A DNA stretch of 64,000 nt from Harpalus rubripes (GCA_963082715.1 OY720456.1:9579610-9643609), one strand, 5' to 3'. Counted from the stretch's first letter, positions 36,612 through 50,917 are shown. Translations and numbers: made by a program. The notes: a model not told the origin generated them from the letters alone.

Positions 36612-38535
36612 ATACGAGTAAGTTTATTTTCTTTTAAGAGTGAAATTTGTTGTTATTGGACTATTTACGTCGTGTTATAGTGTCTTAGTTTTTACGTGCT
36701 TGTGTGTTATTAATTCTGTAAATGTTTTGTTTTATTTTCATCCTAAATTATAATACGAAATGCAATTCAAGGGCCCCCTGTTCACATTTGCTACGGGCCC
36801 CGCGCTGGCTTGATCCGGCACTGATTGTAACCGACTTCTTCCGATGAACACAAAGCCGTATACTATTTTAAAATTAATATTGTACTAATTTATGTTCTTT
36901 ATTACACAATTATAATCAATAAAATTATCAGTCGAAAAGAAAAATAGAAAAGAAAAGTCAAGAATTATAAAAAATACAATAACAACTCATTATAATTAAA
37001 TAAACATGAATTCATTAATTAAAATAAGCTACTGGGAATTTTAATTGTCATGATTTTCATTTTTTATCGTGCCTGATTATGTTTTATTCCAGCATTAGAG
37101 CTTTTTTAATTAACACTTCAAAAACTTTCTTCATAAGACATGTCATCTCACAAAGCAAGATAACTTTCCAAAAAAATATAAAAATGAGTCCTTTGTAACC
37201 TTTACTCTTTTATGTACCATAACGCAGGATAAACTTTCTCATCGCCAGTGGCGTTCATACAATTTTTCTCTTGAGGTACTACTTTACATATGACAAATAT
37301 TTTCCACCGCCTCAGTATTTCCCAGTGGTATACCTGCTATTTTTCACATGGGAACTTTTGAGAAAAATTTACTGATTTTGCTAGAAAATAAAAATTGTGC
37401 ACAAATCATATCTAACTTGAAGGGTCGATATTACTAGTGCCGGCCCGAGACTTTTGAGCGCCCCAGGCAAAAATTGTAAATTGCGCCCCTCATTTATTGC
37501 AATTTTGTTTAAATTATATAGATACAAAAATTAGAAAAGAGGCGATTTGTGTCCATAACTCGCGAACAATCACAGAATCTTAATCTGAATGAATTGTTTT
37601 TGAAAATATTTTGGATATTTAAAATACAGAGATTTTTTTTCTTTTGGGTTCTACGGAGTCGCTTTATTTTTGTCTAATACCATATACAGGATTAGTCGCG
37701 GGAGAGTTACTTTCAAAGTCCGTTTGTTTGCAACCCCAAATACAATTTGCAACAGCGTCCAGCTTCCTCTCTTAAAAAATAGAATATTTAATTCACGATT
37801 GCTTTGCCTGTCTAGTGATGGTTCTGTCATTTTGACATTAAACAATTAAATATGGTCTGTTGTCATTAACGGACTTTCAAAATAACTCTTCCGTATATAG
37901 GGAAAGAAAAAATATTTCTGTGTTGGCATAAGTCTCGGTATAAATACTTTTCGTTATTTTGCAATTCGGAAAATCTAATTTAACTCTTTAACGATTCATC
38001 CTAGGTAAAAAATATAAGAATCTTGTTTTGTATATAATTTAGATACGGATCACCGTTTTCAAGAAAAATGTCAATAACCAAAATATGTCGCTTTTTTCCA
38101 AATTGGCGAGGGGTTGTTGCATCAGTGTCTTTTTCTGTACAGGATTTCGTATAAGCTTTTGTTGCAATTTTTTTATATTGGGATATTTTTCAGTAGATTT
38201 CCTGAACAACAATTACTTACTTAGTATTTGATATGACAATGTATTTAATTGATATAATCGCCAACGAATTTAACCCTTGTTCTTTCTTAGTACAACGTAA
38301 AAAAAATATAAGTTTGCTGCAACTGGAATTGTCAGCATTATGATTAAAGCTACAAACTGGACGAGTCAAACTTATAATTTGATCTTTAATTTAATATATA
38401 TATATAGGAGTCCATGGTTACATGTTCAAGATGGGGATCTCGTGAATTATACGAGATACAAAGTCTATTAAATTAGACAAAAGTTGACTAAAACTATCAT
38501 AATTACTCCATACCTTAAAATTAATAAAAACTAAA
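36612..38535. other. Spacer with isolated transposon ends
   Basis: A GGGCCCCGCGCTGG..GATCCGGCACTGA end lies at about 36795-36825, and an AGTGCCGGCCCGAGAC end at about 37437. Both look like single eroded TIRs of hAT-like elements without visible partners. No coding sequence was recognised. Confidence 0.35.
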
Positions 38536-38539
38536 TACG

Positions 38540-38568
38540 TACTTCGAGAACTAAGTTCTCATCATCAG
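38540..38568 (-). other. Hammerhead-like core motif, minus strand
   Basis: Minus strand: CTGATGA, an extra T, stem GAGAAC/GTTCTC with a TTA loop, then GAAG and TACGTA. It has the same layout as the motifs at 35121 and 52240 and in the pseudo-LTRs near 17228 and 55153. The fourth core base is G in place of A. It is likely a Penelope-derived fragment. Confidence 0.4.
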
Positions 38569-38599
38569 TAGTACAACAAGGGAAAGTTAAACAGAGTAG

Positions 38600-39767
38600 T
38601 CAAGATTACTCAACATTTCAACCATGCCAGAGGTCCTAACAACATTTTTTTTTTAAAAAAAAAAAACAAAAGTTGCCCCAGTACTATTAGCCCAAATTAA
38701 TAATGCACTGACGCTCAAGGGCAAACATAAGGATTTAACATAGGATTTTGGTATTTTTTTGCAATTTCCTGCTCTGAAAGCAAGTAATAGCTTGTATTTT
38801 TTCAAAAAACAATAAACAATGTTTTTAAACAACAATAAATATTACACATTTTCATTTCTTAATTTAAAGTGTCCGGTACCGGCTACTGTTGTTTACACCT
38901 TATACCAAATTCACTAATGAATGAGAGAAACGAATAAAATGCACGAATGACTTCTAATTTCAAACAAAATACGTATATATGTATGTAGAAGAACAAAAGA
39001 ACCGCAACTAATATGAAACAGGTAACTAGATATGAACGTAATGAATGTATCATTCTCAGTTCTTCTTGTCTTTGATGGTTCATATTCATGTTTGTATTTA
39101 GACATCACCTTTGATTTACCCTTTTAGAATCTAAAACTCCCCTATGTTAACATTTCACCCGTTTACCTTCACGAATAAAACAAGTATGAAATTTGCATCG
39201 TCAAATGAAGAAAAACAAAAATAAAACATCTAGTAGCTTCGGAGCATCATCGCAGTTGGCCAGTGCAAATAAAATGCTACTCCCATAGCCATAGCTATCT
39301 AGATCAAGCGAGTCGTTGGGAGATCTCGTCTCAAAGGAAGGAATAAAAATGCAGACAGATGGAGAAATTCGCTCAATGTGAATACAGAACGAATATAACG
39401 CAAAATAAATAAAATGACGAATATCTTGAGTACATATCAATGAATATTTTATGAGTGTGGATATCACGACGTAGATATAGACTCGAAGCGTATTTGAATT
39501 TCGATTTTAATAGTAGGTACCCAAGAACAACGACATATTGAGAGCAAACAATATTATATTCACAATAAATTATTCATTGATTTACAAATCTAAAGCACAT
39601 TCTGAGATGTATTCAACATTAGGCGTTTTCATTTATTGTCTCGGAGAACTCTGAAGAATTGTAAACTGTGACAAATCTGTAGGGTTTAGTGTACGAAATG
39701 CACTTGCATCTCAGATATCGGATATGGGATTTAAAAAATACAATATTATAAATACAACTTTAAAATC
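38600..39767. other. Spacer, nothing recognised
   Basis: AT-rich intronic DNA without a supportable gene or bounded element. Confidence 0.4.
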
Positions 39768-40038
39768 ACTTAAAGGAGGTGTAAACCAAAAAAAAAACAA
39801 CTTTGCACTAAAAAATAGAAAAAAATATCTAAGAGCAACAGTGAAAACCTCAGTTTGCCACAGACAATACTTCTTGAGATATTCAACCGCGAATATGTGA
39901 CACAGTAGCGTGTGACGTCATACCGACATGTCTCGATTGAGCTTTCCCGCTGCATATAAGTGCAGTTGCTTAGTTCAGGTTGTGTAGACCTTACAAGGTT
40001 TACTAACATAAAATATATATTCTTTGCTATTTGTTGTC

Positions 40039-40215
40039 ATGCCGCCTAATTGTAATAACAACTTAAAGAATTCTACCGTAAACATTACATAATTTTCCCT
40101 GGAAAGAAAAGGATCCCAACGATATAACGCTTGGAAAAATCGTGTCAATCGGAAGCATTTTACTCGCAATCATAACCATGTAGTTCGCAGTTTACATTTT
40201 AAAATTGATGACTGA
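40039..40215 (+). pseudogene. Degraded THAP-domain remnant
   Basis: From an ATG the sequence reads MPPNCNNN, then in the second half YNAWKNRVNRKHFT and VVRSLHFKIDD before TGA. This follows the THAP pattern (a Cys pair near the start, W in AW, then C-S-L-H-F). An in-frame TAA and the change of the CSLHF cysteine to Arg (RSLHF) show it is not functional. The match is by eye, so confidence is moderate. Confidence 0.45.
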
Positions 40216-40241
40216 AAATAAATATTGGAGTTTTATATTAA

Positions 40242-40872
40242 CCCTGCAGTGATGTAATGTTACCGATGCCGCGGAGTCTGACAGACTCCGTTAATATATT
40301 CTCCTTTAATATTAGTGTCTGAAAGATTTTTTTTTAATGTAGAATATATATTAACATTACACCATTTAACATACATTAAAGTTGAATATGAAATTTGGTT
40401 GTTTGTTACATTTTAGAAAGTATTAAATTTAAATTCACACATTTTTATAAACTACATAATCCATACAAAATATACATAAAAAATAAACTATATTTCTTTT
40501 GAGTATATGCATGTACCTACATAAAAATAATTAAATTAACATATAATAATGTTTATTTACACTACGTTAATAAATCATATTTCCATGTTTTAAACACATA
40601 CTTATTTGAACACTCCTGTGTCTATTTCGTTGAAAAAACTTTTAAACTTTTCTCTTTTTATCGAAATTCATATTTTTTAGTACATGCACAGAAAAAGAAA
40701 TATTTATAAGTAAGCAAAAGTACCCATCCGCTACTTGCGCATAATATTCTGTAGTATACTACAAAGTTAGGAAGCCAGAGAAACAAACACGAACATATTC
40801 TGATTAATTACCGAAATAAACGAACAATTAAAATCTCTGGAGTCTCACAAACTCCACACTACCACAATAGGG
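40242..40872. mobile_element. piggyBac-type MITE with TTAA target
   Basis: TTAA lies directly outside both ends (40238-40241 and 40873-40876). The element starts CCCTGCAGTG and ends CCACAATAGGG. Subterminal palindromes GGAGTCTGACAGACTCC (40275) and GGAGTCTCACAAACTCC (40838) resemble the internal repeats of piggyBac elements. It is 631 bp with no transposase. Confidence 0.7.
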
Positions 40873-41317
40873 TTAAAAGGATAACACACGTAATATAAAT
40901 AACGCAAGGAGATTACTATTGTTAAGACGCATACGCATATTCTGCGTTACTGCCAACGCTGCTTCGGCCGGCTGATGTCGGTAAGACGTCACAAGCGGCG
41001 GACGCGTTGTTTAAAACTCTTATAATTCTTTTATCTTTAACAATAGAAATATGCGGTTTGAAAATTTGTTCTTAGAATTTTTCATTCTACAATTTTTATT
41101 TTTGGTTTACACCCCCTTTAAGTAATTTCCTACTTCCCTAATTATTTTAAATTTGAATGAAAAAGCTGTAGGCTCTCGGTGAAACATAATGAAATAAGGT
41201 TTGAAATAACACACTTGCTGAAGTTTCAAAAAATTAAGTTCTTTAATCTTTCCTGTAGTTTCGGCTGTTTAGCTATCATTAGAAGATATACATAAAATGG
41301 TAGGGAGGTTTTTATTA

Positions 41318-41567
41318 CTAGGAAAGGCCAGAGACTAGAATATCCAGGAGCGGTGCCTCTAAGAGATCCAGTTGGTCATTCATGAGAAGTTTATTTTCAT
41401 TGAGTGCTTCTTGGACTTTCTTTTCATAATGTAAAATTTCCAAATTTGTTATATTGCACGTGTGGTTGTTGTCTATCAAATGTTTGGCTACGTTGGAATT
41501 TAATTTGTTATTTTTTAAACAACCCATATGCTTTTTGAATCGTATATCAAAATTGCGTCTTGTTTGA

Positions 41568-41653
<86 letters not shown>

Positions 41654-41830
41654 TAGATAGATAGATAGATACTTGATTTTTGGAAACGTTCTCTATTAAC
41701 AATTTTATTGTTTATTAAACAGTTTTTTATACTGTATCTGTTGTAGAGGTCTGGAATTAATTTTTCAAGTTCGATGGAAAGATTGTTACTAATCTTAACT
41801 TAAAAAATTTAATATAATTCCAGGCCTCTA
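41318..41830 (-). pseudogene. Penelope-like element fragment, GIY-YIG endonuclease split by microsatellite
   Basis: Minus strand, from the upstream side: LSIELEKLIPDLYNRYSIKN (RT C-terminal or linker region), then RERFQKSS. The next codons should form the GIY half of the nuclease, but a (GATA)n/(TA)n array stands there. The frame resumes YIGQTRRNFDIRFKKHMG, then SNVAKHLIDNNHTC, and ends LLDILVSGLS. YIG with the downstream Arg and H..C spacing is the Penelope endonuclease pattern. Lines 41250-41279 also hold a CTAATGAT..GAAAC motif like the pseudo-LTR cores. Confidence 0.75.
41570..41671. repeat. (TA)n plus (GATA)n microsatellite
   Basis: About 81 bp of (TA)n and 20 bp of (GATA)n. The array begins exactly at the TAT-ATA codons of the Penelope YIG motif, which probably seeded it. 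Confidence 0.95.
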
Positions 41831-42109
41831 CAACAAATTATTTTTGCTTATTGATTCAGATGCAGAATTTTAAGCTCAACATCTTTTATTTGAAGTAGTT
41901 TTATCTAAAATAATTAGAGAAACAGGAAATCCTATATTTCTGTGTCGCGATTAACACCCTGTAAATTACATTACAAAAAAATCTTAAATTTTTCGCGCAC
42001 AGTCGTATCATTTTCTTTTGCGTAGTTGCATCTTGAATCCATTCTTACCTTTTTCCTGCTGCACCTATTCCTTCTTCCAATCACACCCTTACTTGCCTAT
42101 ATGTCTTAC

Positions 42110-42269
42110 CTGTATTTGATTGACTCCAAACGTATAAGCGGGCAATGGCTCCACCGCGGAGTTGATGACGTAATCCCCGAGAGTGACGTGCACTTGACGT
42201 GGGGTGGCTCGAGCTACACAGTGTCCTGCAGTCACCACGTGGCGTCGACTCACCAGAGACCCACCGCAC
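42110..42269 (-). CDS. Trypsin-like serine protease, middle exon (catalytic His)
   Basis: This 160-bp exon is bounded by a TTGTAG acceptor and a CAG|GTAAGA donor. Its first base completes the split Arg codon left by the 59408-59519 exon, and 53 codons follow. It reads CGGSLVSRRHVVTAGHCVA, with the catalytic His in TAGHC and the two Cys of the His loop, then QVHVTLGDYV and LPAYTFGVNQIQ, ending in phase 0. The last exon continues with VHPYFKF. Its sequence is colinear with S1A proteases and much less AT-rich than the flanks. A reading that runs past the acceptor into LLLSAYSSLT is intron. Confidence 0.95.
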
Positions 42270-42682
42270 CTACAATTCACAGACGTAGAGCTGGTTAGCG
42301 ACGAGTAGGCGGAAAGTAATAGACAATAAGATTGGTGTAAATGATAAACAGGGAATAGTTCCAAAAAAAATTATGACTTCTAAATACTACAGTTAAAAGA
42401 CATATTTAAAAAGCCTCAAATTTGAAAACATCACGAAATATCAATTAATTATTGAAATTTGTGTAATATTTGATAAAGTCATGTGACCTGAAACAGAATT
42501 TGACATCAGTGTACATACAGTTTAACAGATGACAACTATTGCCTATTTTTATTTATATAAAAATACTGCATGTACTCCGATGTTACAGGAGTGGGGAGGG
42601 AGGGTTTCATTAGTATTTCTGCCGCCATTTTTTTAAATTTAATTATTTACGAAAATTATAAATAATTATTATTTTTATTACT

Positions 42683-42757
42683 ATGAAAAATACTGCATAA
42701 ACTTTCATTTAAAATACTTTTTAAAAAGTGTGCAACCGGCTATGTAATGCTAGTATA

Positions 42758-42838
<81 letters not shown>

Positions 42839-42905
42839 CATTACATAGCCGGTTGCACATTTTTTAAAAAGTATTTTAAATGAAAGTTTATGCAGTATTT
42901 TTCAT
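42683..42905. repeat. Near-perfect 70-bp-arm palindrome around (TA)n
   Basis: The arm at 42683-42752 (ATGAAAAATACTGCATAAAC..GGCTATGTAATGCT) is repeated in inverse at 42836-42905 with one or two differences. A (TA)n core of about 75 bp lies between, and a second (TA)n (42908-42975) follows directly. It should fold into a long hairpin or cruciform. Confidence 0.85.
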
Positions 42906-42906
42906 A

Positions 42907-42979
<73 letters not shown>

Positions 42980-43323
42980 TTTTAAATGGACCACCATTGC
43001 TATCTCGAGAACTATAAGAGCTACAAAGACGGTTAAATAAGCAAAAAATTTCTATTTCGCAAGACAAATTCAAATGAATGAAAAAATATTTTTGTGGACC
43101 AGTGTTTCTCAAATTACGGAACCTAACTTTTTAATTTCAAATGGGATCATATATTTTTTATTTGCTCATTTATTAGAGAATTTAATTCTGAATTCAGTGA
43201 TATAATATTTTTTTCCTTACATAACGATTTGTTTGAGAAAAATGCATGTAAAATTACATGTTTATTTGATTAAAATATGGCTATAATAAGAGTGACATGA
43301 ATGGAAAAAATCTGATGTGGCCA

Positions 43324-43600
43324 GCACATTACCTTCCGTCAGTTCTATGTATTTTGTACAAATTTCATACGGAAAGTTTCTTGCTAAATTAAATATTCTA
43401 TTTTTTGTACATTACCTTCCGGCAGTTGCATGTATTTTATGCAAATTTCATACAGAAAATTATTATTTTGCGACGTTTTCTATATACAGTGTAATGTATC
43501 TGCAGAAATAAAAGATTTATTATTATTATTTCTTGTACATTACCTTAAAGCAGTTGTATGTATTTTATACAAATTCCATACAGAAAGTAAAAGATCCTAT
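43324..43600 (-). repeat. Three tandem 3'-terminal units of Helentron copy D
   Basis: Units of about 100-117 bp each start ACATTACCTTCC or ACATTACCTTAA, continue CAGTT-TATGTATTTT and end TTTCATAC-GAAA. Copy E has two such units and copies A and B one, so the number varies between copies. Confidence 0.75.
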
Positions 43601-44017
43601 ATTTCCAGTAAAAATTATAAGACAAACACACTATGTCAATTTCACTTGACACTGACATCTTTCAATCAGAATTTTCTTAATATAGTAGCTGTTTCCATAG
43701 CTATGGCTACTTTATGAAATTTAATTTCTTTATAATTTTTTAACTCTATATCCATTTAATATTAAGTATAAAATGCAGTCAAATCGTATAAAGAATAAAA
43801 TATTCTTTAATATTTATAATAACATCAAATGTGAAAAAATTATATTTAACATAGTTTTTTCAAGAAAAACTGTTAAAATCTTCAAATGATGGTATTTCCG
43901 GTTGACCAATTGTAACCAAAATCTAATCAGCTCTTCATAAGGATGTAACGAAGAAGTACACGAAAAATTATAATTTTTGTAACTGTAGTATTAGAGTTAT
44001 CGCAGACGAAAATTTTG

Positions 44018-45964
<1,947 letters not shown>

Positions 45965-46286
45965 GACATCATCGTAAAAATAGTAAATTCGTATTCTAGG
46001 GACCCTAAAACGTGCTTATTGATTAAAAACTCATCATCGAATTTTTTGACCAAAGACAATACCTTCCTTACCTAAAGGTGACGGAAGGTAAAAATATATT
46101 CTCATTTAAAATAAAAAAGTTAGATCCCGTATTTTGAGAAACACTGGTCGAAAAAATTTTTTTTTCTTATATTTAAATTTGTCTTGTTAAATGCAAATTG
46201 TTTACCCATTTAACCGTCTTTGTAGCTCTTATAGTTCTCGAGATAACAATGGTGGCCCATTTACAATAAACACCATGTATATATAC

Positions 46287-46532
46287 ATCATCACGACATT
46301 TTACCCATTGCTGGATATGCCAATCTGCTTTGTACTCATGATAATGACATATTCATACCATGCTGGCCTTTTCCAGGCGTCACTACATAGACATTCAATG
46401 CTGCTGTGGAGAGTACCACAGGGGCCACTTTTGTGTCATTTAAAATTCGAAATCATATTTGCCGTCGATAGGAGTCAATCCCGGGTCACCAGATTCGAGT
46501 GCAGACTCTCAGCACACGACCACGAGACCCCA
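46287..46532 (-). mobile_element. tRNA-derived SINE, copy 3
   Basis: It has the same body as copies 1 and 2 (ATCATCACGACATTTTACCC to CACGAGACCCCAT). The B box is eroded (GAGTCAATCCCGGG on the plus strand), so it is the most diverged copy. Confidence 0.7.
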
Positions 46533-46539
46533 TAAAATG

Positions 46540-47860
46540 ATGATAATATATGGAAAATACTTACTTAACACACTAATTTTTGATTATTGTACTAATAGTT
46601 AATATTAAATAACATATTCTACTTAAATTTTTACTTGACAATGGCAGCTTTTAATTGTAGGTACCAATGTCAAATGGTGACGTTATTTTTCGACGCCATT
46701 ACACAGATAGTTTTCTAAAACATATCTAGCTATGTCAGTATTAGATTTTTAAAAGTATGTGACAATCTTTAAAAAAAATCCTCTGTCGTACACAATCATC
46801 CAGAATTATTTTCAAATGTAAATTATCTATTTTATTATTCTGTGAATAATCTGAACACCTGGAAACAAACAGTTATAATGAAATAATACGATTCATTACT
46901 GTGACAAAACAATAACATGTCTCTTACAAATGGCTATTAAATCTAAACAAGCATGTAATTTGCTGCAAATTTACTCTACATTTACCATAACTAATTATAT
47001 TTCAATTTAATTTGCAATTAGAACCGTTAGCAATTTATTGCCTCAAACAGTACCGCAGTGTTTAATTACATTAGATTTACGATAATTATAGATAGTGGCA
47101 GTGAATGGTGAGTGACCGTTCTGACGTCAGACAGAAAGACGTATTTATAGACAAGATTGATTAATGACGTCATTACAGAGGGTGTGAAAAAGGTTAAAAA
47201 CACCATTATCTAGTCAGCGAAGAATCGATGTTCTACGACGGAAAATAGTGTATAAAAGTTTATTGAATAATGATCATATCGTATCTGTAGAATAATAATA
47301 TTGTAACTTTACTCGTATTTTTCCATTTATTTTACTTTATAAAAAAATATGTATTATTGTCTTATATTATACCAACTTCATTCTACAATATAAAAGAAAT
47401 ATTTAAAAGTAAGTTTCTTCGTCTTTTTCACAGAGTCAACATTTGACAAACGTTTGACAAGTGTTTGTTAAATGTTTATTTTCAAATGTTTGCTTAGGGT
47501 GTACACAGCTGAAGGGTATCCTTGTAATTGTAATTCTTTAACCCTAAACCAGTTTTTCTGTGTCCGTCGGATATAAAACTATGAAAATTTAATAAATGCA
47601 ATAAAATTGGGACCTCCCAATCACTGACTTTGTAAATTAAGGTATTGTAATTAATCCTTAAAAAGATAAACCGTTTTTGTTGAAAAGGTTTCATTTTAAG
47701 CAATTTAAAAATGTAAGATAACGTAGACAGCTAACGTGTGTCTAACAGACACCCATAAAAATCAGCAAGCGTTTACAAGGACATAATGGTATTAGCAAAT
47801 ACCTATTAGACTAATATATTACTAAGGCTCGTATCTTTCCCATAAGAGTAGGTGAAGGAA
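46540..47860. other. Spacer, nothing recognised
   Basis: AT-rich intronic DNA. TTTGACAAACGTTTGACAAG-type words at about 47446-47480 form a small palindromic cluster. No gene was seen. Confidence 0.4.
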
Positions 47861-48766
47861 ACACTGTGAAATGAAAATATCATTTCTGCATAAGTCTATC
47901 TCACACAAATACCCAACATGGAATCATGCGCACGCTCGTAAATCTTGACTACTATTGGCTAACGCTGAATTGCTCTCCTTATGTGTTTAATACAACCGAA
48001 TTTGTTAACCACGTCAAGGAAAAAACTGTTTCAGACAACCACAAAACACAAATTATGAAAATTATTGACACATTTCTAAAAATTAGATTTTATCACGAAA
48101 CGAAATTACTGTCGGAAAAAGATCATTATATTACAAATAAGTATCATCGAAATCAATAAATATTTTATCAATTATTTCTTTTAATCTTCTTTACCTTACT
48201 GTCACCTAAATAAATTAATCGCGAGCAAATTGTATTCCTATTATTTTTACAGTACAACAAACTAAATGTGGGCAAAAACTTTCAAACCTCTCAACAAAAG
48301 ACCGCCAGGTAGACCTCCTAAACGATGGAAGGAGAGCTGGATATCAACATCACAAGGTACCCCTCCGTAAAAAAGAAATCCAACAAAGCAGTAATAACAG
48401 GACATAGTCCTAAGTTAAGAAGAAGAACAAACTAAATTATTTAATACAAATTTAACACTAGAATATTTGATTGTTATTTATTATTACTTATATTTATATT
48501 CAAGAATTTATACACAAGATAAATAGGTACATTACTTAATTTCTGAAATTTAAATTTAAAAATTCTAGCACTAGTCGTCAATAATCAAGTCATACCAGCC
48601 GTGTTCCTTCGGGCTGTGATTCGCAATCTAAATGATAAAAGTGATCATGATGTCGTCGTTAGCCAATAGTGACAAGGTTTACGAGCATGCGCATAATTCC
48701 AGGTTGGGTGATTGTGTGAAATAGACTTATGCAGCAATGATATTTCCATTTCACAATTCACAGTGT
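47861..48766. mobile_element. Foldback TIR element with about 105-bp arms
   Basis: The left arm (ACACTGTGAAATGAAAATAT, then TGCATAAGTCTATCTCACAC and CTATTGGCTAACG) is matched by the right arm in inverse (48655-48766). The interior carries a 77-codon frame (47926-48159) that I do not recognise and a LINE-like remnant at 48296-48370. No transposase was identified. Confidence 0.6.
48296..48370 (+). pseudogene. LINE reverse-transcriptase C-terminal remnant
   Basis: KRPPGRPPKRWKESW followed by a stop a few codons later resembles the RP(R/A)GRPPxRWxDD tail typical of insect LINE (Jockey/CR1/RTE-type) polyproteins. Only about 25 codons are preserved. Confidence 0.5.
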
Positions 48767-48907
48767 TGGCTTCAAGAAAAGCAAAGGATCAGCAATATAC
48801 TAGTTAATAGGTATATGGATATTAGTGCCTGTGCCTGTGTTCTACGCACCGCACCAAATTTTTGTAATTTCTACGTATATAAGTATTTTACGCAATATTT
48901 TTTTAAC

Positions 48908-49832
48908 TTTTTACCTCTCGCTAAGAGAGGTATTGTATTCATGCTAAAAATCGCATATCCAGATTTTAATGAATAAGCACGTTTTAAGGTCCCTAGAATC
49001 CGATTATAACATTTTTACGATGATGTCCGTATGTGTGTGTGGATGTATGTGTGTGTGGATGTGTGTGTGTGGATGTGTGTGTGTGTGTGTGTGTGTGTGG
49101 ATGTTGGATTCACTATATCTCAAATACTATAAGACTTAAGACATTTTTAACTACGGATTCCTCAATCTAACAATAATGGGAAGAGTTGATTAAGTTTTGG
49201 TAACAATTGGACAACCGGAAGTAGTAGTTACAAGAAAAAAATCATCTAAATATTATTTATCGAAAATTTATGTAAATACTTATATTAAAGAACGTTAAAT
49301 TCTTTATTCGATAAATATAAATTCATTATTATATCTTCTATAGATTTAGAGATAAAGAAAGGCATATAAAATAATTTCATGTAAAAAACCTCAGATCAAA
49401 CTACTACAAGGCAAGAAATTCAAATGTTTGTAATTGACACATAAATGTCACTGTCAAAAATATTTGTATGCCTCTGTCAAAAATATTGATACATTATTAT
49501 GAAGATTATGAAAATAAAAAAAAAGTCTACAACGCAAAAGAATATACGTAAAAAAGAATATAAAAGGAATTTGCGAAAAAATGACGAATATAAAGAAAAA
49601 GAAAAGGAAAGTAGAAAAAGAAAATTTCAGGATATTGAATATAAAGAAAATGTATGTATTGTACATAATTTATTTTAAAATAACCCATAGATTTTGCAAA
49701 TATATGTGAGAATTATTTTGTAGTGAGACATGAATATATGTATTTGTATTTAAAAATATTTTTCGTTTTATGCGTACAACCAGGTAAAATATCTGGCGAG
49801 AGGTTATGTGTTGGCCACATCAGATTTTTTTT
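48908..49832 (+). mobile_element. Helentron-like element, family 2, copy c
   Basis: The cleanest family-2 copy. TTTTTACCTCTCGCTAAGAG opens it, then GCATATCCAGATTTT, AAGGTCCCTAGAATCCG and a short GT tract with GGATG interruptions (49031-49102). A long AT-rich body follows, then the 3' subterminal repeat GGCGAGAGGT, TATGTGTTGGCCACA and TCAGATTTTTT. It has no nested element. Confidence 0.8.
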
Positions 49833-50710
49833 TTGGTGGTAAAGAGATAGGATCTTATATTATTTATTTCAATTTCCGGAACCGTAAAAATAGTCGAAAA
49901 CAATATTAACATGTTTGCAAAAATCATTGATGCCATGGAACAAAAATTTTAAGAAAAGCTCAACCACTCTGTATATACATATTTAACTCCTTTTATTGAT
50001 GTGAATATTCCCAATAGCTGTTATTTACATTTCAATAACTTTTGATATTTGCTATAAAATTTATAGCCTGCAGCGAATATTGTGGTAAATATATGAATAT
50101 GAAAACAATTTAAATTTTAATGGTAGGAAATGAAACATAAACATTCAAAGTACGTAGGCATATGTTTAGAGAGAGTTATATTGTTTTTATCTCTCGGTTT
50201 TCCATATTTTCGTAGAATGTGTTTTTTTTTATTACTGGCCATAATATATTTATACATTAAAGAACGACTGCTATTAAATTTATTTTTATTGCCAACAATA
50301 ATATCATGTGGACGTATAATTCGATTAAAAATAAAAGGTATAGTTAAATGAATCCCTTTCCCTTTATATCAATTTTAGATGTTGACGGAGTCTTTTCCTC
50401 GTTATAAAAATAACATAATTACTATTACATTTCGATTTGCCCAAGTACAAATTTTAGGTTCTGCGCATTCAAGGTCAGTCTTAACTCAACGCGCGAAAGA
50501 TATTCCCCTAATTATAAATTCTGGGTTAAAAATGAATTGTTATCAACTAAAGTATCAATATTGGTGAGCACTGAACCAAATGAACAACAAAAATGTTGTT
50601 AAACATCATAATACGTCTAATTAAAATTAACGTTTATATTTATTCGCTTTTTAAATATTATTTGAACAATTTTCAAAACTGGTTTTATTGGTAATATGTT
50701 TTTAATTTAG
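49833..50710. other. Spacer, nothing recognised
   Basis: AT-rich intronic DNA between copies c and E. No gene was seen. Confidence 0.4.
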
Positions 50711-50845
50711 TTTTTACCTTCCGTCACCTTTAGGTAAGGAAGGTATTGTCTTTGATCAAAAAATTTGGTGAGTTTTAAATCAATAAGCACGTTTTAGGGT
50801 CCCTAGAATACGATCTTACTATTTTTACGATATGTATGTCTGTGT

Positions 50846-50917
<72 letters not shown>

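Larger units (their letters stand above)
39768..41123. mobile_element. TIR element with THAP remnant (P-element-like)
   Basis: ACTTAAAGGAGGTGTAAACC at the left is mirrored by GGTTTACACCCCCTTTAAGT at the right. Subterminal GTGACGTCATACCGAC and GTCGGTAAGACGTCAC are also inverted. The interior has a degraded THAP-like coding remnant (40039-40215) and a nested piggyBac-type MITE (40242-40872). THAP domains are the DNA-binding domains of P-element transposases, so a P-like origin is a reasonable inference. Confidence 0.55.

Noticed and set aside
42026..42298. Plus-strand frame overlapping the protease exon
   Set aside because: Shadow of the minus-strand exon that carries TAGHC.
42270..42364. N-terminal extension MELFPVYHLHQSYCLLLSAY as a signal peptide of the protease
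   Set aside because: It lies beyond a good TTGTAG acceptor, and the exon at 59408-59519 supplies the correct preceding residues with matching phase.
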